From Prevotellaceae bacterium UBA3849 (GTDB taxonomy: Bacteria > Bacteroidota > Bacteroidia > Bacteroidales > Bacteroidaceae): DNA of 10,219 nucleotides. The notes beneath the pieces were generated by a model. That model ran no database searches, was not told where the DNA came from, and saw only the letters and a list, made by a program, of their open reading frames with translations. Made by a program: the position numbers and the translations under genes. Each line of letters starts with the position of its first letter. Position 1 is the first letter of the stretch. Shown here piece after piece: positions 5,141-10,219 of the stretch. The stretch is taken from the NCBI GenBank assembly GCA_002392645.1, contig DGHL01000101.1, positions 1 to 10,219 on the forward strand. The letters run 5' to 3'.

Positions 5141-7791
5141 ATCTCGGCAATGTCATCGCAGAAACGTTGGTTGGCTATCATATCCTCGATATTCAGGTGC
5201 ATGCGGTAGCGCCAGTAGTGGTGTGGATTCGCCGGTATGTTGATGCGCTCAGCGTCAGCATCGGCATAGCGAAGGTCTTCACTGATGGCAAGCCAGTCTT
5301 GCAGCGATAGTATGCAAAGCATAGAAGCCGACTGCAGGTTGCGGCTGAGAATGTCGCGAGCCAACCAGCATGGCAGTGGGTGAGGGGCTTCATCGCGCCT
5401 GCCCAGCATCTGTGAATAGTAGTTCTGCGTGCGTTCATAATCCTCGTCCCACCACATGCGCAGTGTAGGCATGTCGTGGCTGTCGATGGTGCATACCGAG
5501 CGGTATGGGTATCTACCGGGATAGCCAAACTGCAGGCCATACTCCTTAGGCATGGACTGTACTTCAAGCGACAGTATGCGTAGCTCGTTCATCACCGTAG
5601 GTACGCATTCAGGAATCATGCCGAGGTCCTCGGCACATACCAGCATACGCGTAGCCTCCACCAGCAGAGGCAGTTTCTTCATAGCCTCCTTGTACCAATA
5701 GTGGTTGTTGCGGTGGTAGTAATAGTCGTCGTACAGACGGTTGAAGCAGTTACGCTCAGCATCGCTCAGCAGCATTTTATAGACATAGGAGTGCTGAGCC
5801 GCTATGCGAGGGTGGTATAGCGTAGGACATTTATGGTCAGGCAGGAAAAGGATGTTGCTGAGCAAAGTGTAGAGTCCGTCACGCAGATTGTCATCATCCT
5901 TTATTGCAGCCTCCACCTTACGCTGCGTGTCGTACTCCTCACGCATCAGGTAGCGACCGTCTATGTAAGGTTTTACAAAGTTGTCGCGCACGTATGCTGC
6001 CCTTTCCTTGAAGATGTCCTCAAGTATTTCCTTAGTGATGTATGGCGTGGTGAATATCTCGCCACGGAACGGCAGACCGTAGCCGCTGATCTCAGCAGCC
6101 GTCATTCCGAGTGAAGGCTGGAACTGTCCGAGCAGTCCGTGCACGGCGCCAGCGGGTATCTCCCATATACGGAAGAATCCAAGCACATGGTCTATGCGGT
6201 AGGCGTCAAAATACTTCTGCATGTTCTGAAAGCGGCGCACCCACCATAGACAGCCGTCCTTCAGCATCTCGTCCCAGTTGTAGGTAGGGAATCCCCAGTT
6301 CTGTCCGTTGATAGAGAAATCATCAGGCGGTGCACCTGCCTGTCCGTTCAGGTTGAAGTAACGAGGCTCCTGCCATACGTCGCAGCCCATGCGATGCACG
6401 CCGATAGGTATGTCGCCCTTCAGTATCACGTGCTTCTCACGTGCATATTCGTGGGCAGAGCGCATCTGTTGTGCCAGTATGTACTGCACATAGTAGTAGT
6501 AAGCCACCTGCCTGTATGCCTTGCTGCGTGTGTTGGTAAGGCTGGCACGCTCTTCCTCGCACCATGTGTTGTGGTCGTGCCATTTCGTGAAATCGGCAGT
6601 GCCATAGCTGTCGCGCAGGAAACTATACTGTGCGTATGGTACGAGCCAGTGCTCTTCCTCAGCAAACCACTGCTTGTATTCTGCTGTTGCAAAGGTGTTT
6701 CTGCCCTCTTGCTCATACAGCAGGTGAAGGTATTCGTTCTTGGCGTTGTTCACACGCTCATAGTCGAGCAGTCGCTGTGCATTCAGCTCCTGACGCAGAG
6801 CCTCAAATTCCTTAGCCTTGGTCTTGTCGTTAAGTTCGGGTAGTTGCCTGAGGTCAGCATACTGCGGATGCAGTGCGAAGATGCTGATGCAGGAATAAGG
6901 GTAGGAGTCTTGCCACGTATGATGTATGGTAGTGTCGTTAATCGGCAATATCTGCAATAGCCTCTGACCGGTATATGCCACCCAGTCAATCATACGCTTG
7001 AGGTCGCCGAAGTCGCCGACGCCGAAACTGCCTGCCGTGCGCAGCGAGAATACAGGTATCAGGGTGCCGGCCTTGCGGACATTCCATATCTCGAAGAAAG
7101 CCTGTGACAGTTCTATCTCTGTTATCTCACCGCTGCGCAGACGGGGTATCTGTATGTGGCGGTTGTCGCCGGTCTCCCACATTGGCGAATTCTGCTCATC
7201 ACCATTCTTTACAGCCACGAACTTGAACTCCAGGTTCTCATTGGCGGTGTATTCGGTATCAATGTCGCACGTCCACTCATTAGGAGCCTGCTCCTTGCAG
7301 GGGATGCCACGGTCTATGTGCCAGTCTCCCAGTACGGGGTGACTGCCTGTAAGTATCAGGCGCTCGTAGCCGCGAAGCTGCGGCGCACGTACCTTCAGTC
7401 GGAGCACTGATGGGTTGTCGCGTCGATAGACCTCGCGAGGTTCACGTCGGTTGATGCACTGCGTGTATGCAGAGCTGTAGAGGTAGGAGTCGTGTGGAAT
7501 CTCTATCCATGTGTCGTAGGTGGTATATTGCTTGATGCCAGCCTGGCAAAGGTCAATGCGGTGTGCCTGCGTGGTCCACTCTGAGCGTACCACCTCTTTG
7601 TCCTTACACAAGGTGTAGTAATAGTCCAGCGAGGATGGTGCCGCAGAGTCGATGCGCAACTCATACTGCCAGTTGCCATCGCTTTTCTGCGTCATGCGGT
7701 GTGAGGCTATGCTGCCGTCAGACTGCCTTATGTTTATAAACAGTTCCTCGCTGTTACCAGTGCCGTAGTAGATATTGAATTGTATGGTCAT
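5119..7791 (-). CDS. malQ: 4-alpha-glucanotransferase (amylomaltase, GH77) with two N-terminal starch-binding domains
   Basis: An 890-residue enzyme that transfers alpha-1,4-glucan segments between maltooligosaccharides in the cytoplasm, for starch or glycogen use. Two CBM20-type modules come first, at about 1-105 and about 128-225; the second has the LTGSHPVLGDWH signature at 147-158. The GH77 barrel spans about 240-885. The catalytic residues are present: nucleophile Asp534 in AYRIDHVLGFFR, acid/base Glu721 in CAEDLG, and Asp773 in DSHDMPT. The tandem CBM20 layout and length match the plant DPE2-like form common in Bacteroidota and are much longer than enterobacterial MalQ. The ATG at 7791 begins directly at the first module. 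I see no convincing promoter; the upstream gap is filled with repeats. A 32-bp piece of codons 354-364 recurs upstream at 7958-7989. Confidence 0.96.
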   Translation of the reverse strand: MTIQFNIYYGTGNSEELFINIRQSDGSIASHRMTQKSDGNWQYELRIDSAAPSSLDYYYTLCKDKEVVRSEWTTQAHRIDLCQAGIKQYTTYDTWIEIPHDSYLYSSAYTQCINRREPREVYRRDNPSVLRLKVRAPQLRGYERLILTGSHPVLGDWHIDRGIPCKEQAPNEWTCDIDTEYTANENLEFKFVAVKNGDEQNSPMWETGDNRHIQIPRLRSGEITEIELSQAFFEIWNVRKAGTLIPVFSLRTAGSFGVGDFGDLKRMIDWVAYTGQRLLQILPINDTTIHHTWQDSYPYSCISIFALHPQYADLRQLPELNDKTKAKEFEALRQELNAQRLLDYERVNNAKNEYLHLLYEQEGRNTFATAEYKQWFAEEEHWLVPYAQYSFLRDSYGTADFTKWHDHNTWCEEERASLTNTRSKAYRQVAYYYYVQYILAQQMRSAHEYAREKHVILKGDIPIGVHRMGCDVWQEPRYFNLNGQAGAPPDDFSINGQNWGFPTYNWDEMLKDGCLWWVRRFQNMQKYFDAYRIDHVLGFFRIWEIPAGAVHGLLGQFQPSLGMTAAEISGYGLPFRGEIFTTPYITKEILEDIFKERAAYVRDNFVKPYIDGRYLMREEYDTQRKVEAAIKDDDNLRDGLYTLLSNILFLPDHKCPTLYHPRIAAQHSYVYKMLLSDAERNCFNRLYDDYYYHRNNHYWYKEAMKKLPLLVEATRMLVCAEDLGMIPECVPTVMNELRILSLEVQSMPKEYGLQFGYPGRYPYRSVCTIDSHDMPTLRMWWDEDYERTQNYYSQMLGRRDEAPHPLPCWLARDILSRNLQSASMLCILSLQDWLAISEDLRYADADAERINIPANPHHYWRYRMHLNIEDMIANQRFCDDIAEMIQQAGR

Positions 7792-7815
7792 TATGTTAGC
7801 TTATGTTTCAGAAAT

Positions 7816-8056
7816 AGTTAAGTAGCCTGTAGTTAAGGACTCAGTAGCCTGTGGTTAAGGACTCAGTAGTTAAGTAGTTAAGGACTCAGTAGTTAAGAAC
7901 TCAGTAGTTAAGTAGTTAAGACAATACTGATAGCCTTACTGAAGGATCCGTGCTAATTCTGCCTTCTTGCTCATACAGCAGGTGAAGGTAGTTCAGGACT
8001 CAGTAGTTAAGTAGTTAAGACAATACTGATAGTCTTACTGAAGGATCCGTGCTAAT
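7816..8056. repeat. AGTTAAG-type short repeat array with a 67-bp direct duplication
   Basis: A 15-bp unit, AGTTAAGGACTCAGT, occurs with small variations at 7831, 7853, 7876, 7891 and 7990. An 8-bp unit, AGTTAAGT, occurs at 7816, 7868, 7906 and 8005. On top of this, 7891-7957 and 7990-8056 are 67-bp direct copies with three mismatches, offset by 99 bp. Stops are frequent in the frames examined, so the region is non-coding. It lies directly upstream of malQ and is a likely variable-number locus. Confidence 0.9.
7958..7990. repeat. malQ-derived coding fragment inserted between the two 67-bp copies
   Basis: These 33 bases match 6700-6732 inside malQ (codons 354-364) with one mismatch, at 7964 versus 6706, and in the same orientation. 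The first 32 bases exactly fill the gap between the two 67-bp direct repeats. The last base is shared with the second copy. Not a gene. Confidence 0.9.
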
Positions 8057-8073
8057 GTCTTAACTCCTTAACT
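8005..8073. other. Long imperfect hairpin between the antiporter gene and malQ
   Basis: Arms 8005-8022 and 8056-8073 pair over 18 bp with one mismatch and a 33-nt loop. The left arm also exists in the first 67-bp copy (7906-7923), so an alternative pairing with a larger loop is possible. It may act as a transcription barrier after the antiporter gene or within the malQ leader. Confidence 0.6.
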
Positions 8074-8122
8074 CCTTAACTCCCTTAACTCCTTAACTCC
8101 CTTAACTCCTTGACTCCAGACA
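8057..8122. repeat. TTAACTCC(C) tandem array
   Basis: Seven tandem units of 8-9 bp run from 8060 to 8117: six TTAACTCC or TTAACTCCC and a final TTGACTCC. They are flanked by TGTCT (8056-8060) and AGACA (8118-8122). The unit is complementary to AGTTAAG of the neighbouring array, so the two arrays form one large inverted structure. It lies just after the antiporter stop codon. Confidence 0.9.
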
Positions 8123-8153
8123 TCTCAGGAAGTCTTGTTCTTCCATTGTGTCA

Positions 8154-9137
8154 TTATGCGTTATATACCAATATGGTGTAGTATGCTACAGCCATGATGG
8201 TCATTATTACGCCTTCAGCCCTTGTAAGGGTGAGATGCGTCTTGCCAAAGCGGCAGAACAACCACAGTATGCACGATGCGGTGAGAAGAGTGCATATGTC
8301 GAAACCGGTGATGCCGCCAATGCCGAGAGGGCGTATGGTGGATGCAGTGCCGAGAACGAAGAATACGTTGAAGACGCAGCTGCCCACTACGTTGCCCAAT
8401 GCCATGGCAGTGTCGCCCTTGCGAGCTGCCATTACGGATGCAGCCAGTTCGGGTGCGGATGTTCCTGCGCTTACTATCGTCAATGCTATGATAGAGTCGC
8501 TTACGCCTAAGGCGCTTGCTATGCCCGACGCACCGTCAACGAGCCAGTTGCCGCCGAGAATGAGACAGGCAAGGCCGATGATAATCCACAGTGTGCTGCT
8601 GAGCAGTGATGCCTCCTTGCTGCTGTCGTCCTGCGGATCTTCGCTGTTTGTCTTTGCAGGTGAAGCTATGGAGAGGGTGTATGAAATAAAGATGGCGAAC
8701 ATACATAGCATCAGCAAGCCGTCAGTACGACTGATGTTGTTTTCCGTTGTGTTGGCAGAGAAGAACGAGTCGAAGGCCGTGACGACAATGACGAAGCTTG
8801 ACAGCACGGCGAAAGGTACGTCGTTTCTTATATTGCCTCGCTCTACGTTGATAGGTCTTACTATGGCGGTGATGCCCATGATGGCGAGTATGTTGAAAAT
8901 GTTACTGCCCACGACGTTGCCCAGTGCCATGTCAACATTACCCTGAATGGCTGCCACTACGCTGACTACAAGTTCAGGGGCAGAACTGCCCATCGCCACG
9001 ATGGTAAGTCCGACCACCAATGAGGGTATGCCGAACCTGCGTGCTACGGAAGCAGCTCCGTCGGTAAGCCAGTCGGCGCCCTTTACTATAAGTATGAGTC
9101 CTACGATAAATAATCCGATGTTTACTAGTATGTCCAT
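8154..9137 (-). CDS. Calcium/sodium antiporter (CaCA family, YrbG-like)
   Basis: A 327-residue integral membrane protein that exchanges cations, typically Ca2+ for Na+, across the inner membrane. The two inverted alpha repeats that define the family are clear. Alpha-1 has VGLTIVAMGSSAPE (42-55) and GNVVGSNIFN (73-82). Alpha-2 has ALTIVSAGTSAPE (218-230) and GNVVGSCVFN (248-257 region). The acidic ion-binding Glu55 and Glu230 are present. The Asn of the first GNVVGSN is replaced by Cys in the second copy, a substitution that may be normal in this subgroup. A hydrophilic loop at about 160-178 separates the two halves, as expected. The start at 9137 gives a first membrane helix immediately. There is no clear promoter in the 156-bp gap behind it, and an inverted repeat lies there. 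Confidence 0.94.
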   Translation of the reverse strand: MDILVNIGLFIVGLILIVKGADWLTDGAASVARRFGIPSLVVGLTIVAMGSSAPELVVSVVAAIQGNVDMALGNVVGSNIFNILAIMGITAIVRPINVERGNIRNDVPFAVLSSFVIVVTAFDSFFSANTTENNISRTDGLLMLCMFAIFISYTLSIASPAKTNSEDPQDDSSKEASLLSSTLWIIIGLACLILGGNWLVDGASGIASALGVSDSIIALTIVSAGTSAPELAASVMAARKGDTAMALGNVVGSCVFNVFFVLGTASTIRPLGIGGITGFDICTLLTASCILWLFCRFGKTHLTLTRAEGVIMTIMAVAYYTILVYNA

Positions 9138-9211
9138 CTATGTGTGGTTTGTGGTGTGTAAGGTGTGAAGTTTACGGTTTATGATAATTATGCGCACCTA
9201 CTTATAAAGTT

Positions 9212-9272
9212 TAGAGTATAAGGTATAAGTGAGATTACGTTTCTGTATATCACATATATACCTTATACTCTA
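9212..9272. other. 16-bp perfect inverted repeat after the fumarase gene
   Basis: Arms 9212-9227 and 9257-9272 are perfect reverse complements with a 29-nt spacer. The arms are AT-rich, built around AGTATAAGGTATA. It lies between the fumarase stop and the antiporter start. It may be a weak bidirectional terminator or a protein-binding site. No T-tract follows on the minus strand. Confidence 0.6.
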
Positions 9273-9293
9273 TTCCTTATGTTTGTAAATTAC

Positions 9294-10219
9294 TTAAAAC
9301 TGCTTGAAGAAATCGTTACCCTTGTCGTCAACCAATATGAACGCTGGGAAGTTCTCTACACGTATCTTCCAAATAGCCTCCATGCCAAGCTCTGGGTACT
9401 CTACGCACTCGATGCTCTTGATGTTGCTTGAAGACAGGAAGGCAGCAGGACCGCCGATAGAACCGAGGTAGAAGCCACCATGCTTTTTGCAGGCATCGGT
9501 GACAACCTGAGTGCGGTTACCCTTTGCAATCATGATGAGTGAACCGCCATTGTCCTGGAACTCGTCTGTGTATGGATCCATGCGGTTTGCCGTAGTTGGT
9601 CCCATTGAGCCGCAAGGCATACCCTGAGGAGTCTTGGCAGGTCCGGCATAGAGCACTGGGTGATCCTTGAAATACTGAGGCATACCCTCACCAGCGTCAA
9701 GACGAGCCTTGATTTTGGCATGAGCTATATCGCGAGCAACGATGATGGTGCCGTTGAGGCTTACGCGTGTAGATACGGGATACTTGGAAAGTTCCTTGCA
9801 AACCTCGCTGATAGGCTGGTCTAGGTTTATCTGTACGGCATCGCCCTCACCTGCCTGACGCAATGCCTCTGGTATCAGCTCGTATGGTTTGTCGTCCATC
9901 TTCTCTATCCAGATACCATCCTTGTTGATCTTAGCCTTGATATTGCGGTCGGCAGAGCATGATACGCCAAGACCGATAGGACATGAAGCACCGTGGCGTG
10001 GCAAGCGGACTACGCGTACGTCGTGAGCGAATGCAGTACCGCCGAACTGTGCGCCGAATCCGATCTTCTTTGCTTCCTCAAGCAGTTGCTTTTCCAATTC
10101 GATGTCGCGGAAAGCACGACCGGTCTCGTCGCCTGTTGTAGGCAGACTGTCATAGAACTTGGTAGAAGCGAGTTTCACGGTAAGCAGGTTCTTCTCTGCC
10201 GATGTGCCGCCGATGACGA
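9294..10219 (-). CDS. Fumarate hydratase, class I (iron-sulfur), C-terminal part (cut by window edge)
   Basis: The last 307 residues of a single-chain class I fumarase, which hydrates fumarate to L-malate in the cytoplasm using an oxygen-sensitive 4Fe-4S cluster. The visible part opens with VIGGTSAEKNLLTVKLASTK; the frame continues off the right edge, so the GTG at 10178 is not a start. LPRHGASCPIGLGVSCSADR follows. Its Cys, 12 residues after the catalytic-region His, fits the third cluster ligand of this family (visible residues 75 and 87). The beta domain then carries GPTTANRMDPY (206-216), KGNRTQ (232-237) and KKHGGFYLGSIGGPAA, all expected in class I enzymes. Having both domains in one chain excludes the split TtdA/TtdB form. 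It is followed by a 156-bp gap with an inverted repeat. Confidence 0.94.
   Translation of the reverse strand, partial: VIGGTSAEKNLLTVKLASTKFYDSLPTTGDETGRAFRDIELEKQLLEEAKKIGFGAQFGGTAFAHDVRVVRLPRHGASCPIGLGVSCSADRNIKAKINKDGIWIEKMDDKPYELIPEALRQAGEGDAVQINLDQPISEVCKELSKYPVSTRVSLNGTIIVARDIAHAKIKARLDAGEGMPQYFKDHPVLYAGPAKTPQGMPCGSMGPTTANRMDPYTDEFQDNGGSLIMIAKGNRTQVVTDACKKHGGFYLGSIGGPAAFLSSSNIKSIECVEYPELGMEAIWKIRVENFPAFILVDDKGNDFFKQF

Noticed and set aside
5043..5243. 66-codon plus-strand open frame beginning MALLPLLLIIV
   Set aside because: It starts within the hsdS remnant and continues antisense through malQ. The third frame here carries the HsdS homology instead.
6394..6843. 149-codon plus-strand open frame inside malQ
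   Set aside because: Antisense to the GH77 catalytic domain and without any recognisable motif.
7792..7815. Promoter for malQ
   Set aside because: No TAnnTTTG with a correctly spaced TTTG was found on the minus strand in the gap, so none is called.
7816..8122. Possible CRISPR array
   Set aside because: Units are 8-15 bp without unique spacers of constant length, and no cas gene is near.
8194..8946. 250-codon plus-strand open frame
   Set aside because: Antisense shadow of the calcium/sodium antiporter gene, whose alpha repeats are unmistakable.

Overview
The window looks chromosomal and comes from a member of the Bacteroidota, most likely Prevotella in the broad sense. Three things support this. 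Two intergenic promoters fit the Bacteroidota pattern TTTG-N19/20-TAnnTTTG. Shine-Dalgarno sequences are not evident. The gene set (duplicated DUF1599 protein, BT_3928-like membrane protein, tpiA, SPOR protein, folE) is one I recall as a conserved block in Bacteroides and Prevotella. Nearly everything reads on the minus strand.

Left region (1-3583). One leftward operon appears to start from a promoter at 3552-3583. Its order is DUF1599-like protein (2977-3522), DoxX/MauE-like membrane protein with a thioredoxin-like C-terminal part (1595-2980), triosephosphate isomerase tpiA (913-1665), a secreted SPOR-domain protein (104-787), and the first 28 codons of folE (1-84, running off the window). 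The first two genes share an ATGA overlap. The second gene runs 71 bp into tpiA in another frame. Two perfect hairpins separate tpiA from the SPOR gene.

Middle islet (about 3584-5098). This is the only rightward-transcribed part. It holds an intergenic stretch with three copies of a 19-bp motif at 22-bp spacing, a canonical promoter, and a four-helix-bundle protein gene (4077-4991) that opens with 18 copies of a 9-bp coding repeat. Overlapping its stop codon is the 5' end of a type I restriction specificity gene (hsdS). That gene is frameshifted after 19 codons and lost after about 38. I read the islet as the eroded remnant of a type I restriction-modification locus. No hsdM or hsdR is present. 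The remnant ends where a 19-bp-stem hairpin begins, and one arm of that hairpin is the 3' coding end of malQ.

Right region (5119-10219). These leftward genes encode a large two-CBM20 plus GH77 4-alpha-glucanotransferase (malQ), a CaCA-family calcium/sodium antiporter, and the C-terminal 307 residues of a class I iron-sulfur fumarate hydratase cut by the window edge. The 362-bp gap between the antiporter and malQ is unusual. It is built of AGTTAAG-type short repeats, a 67-bp direct duplication, and a TTAACTCC array complementary to the first repeats. The spacer between the two 67-bp copies is a 32-bp near-exact copy of internal malQ coding sequence.

I found no RNA genes, no CRISPR array and no complete insertion sequence. 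The less ordinary content is the restriction-modification remnant with its repeat-bearing four-helix protein, the 19-bp motif triplet, and the malQ-derived insertion in the upstream repeat region.
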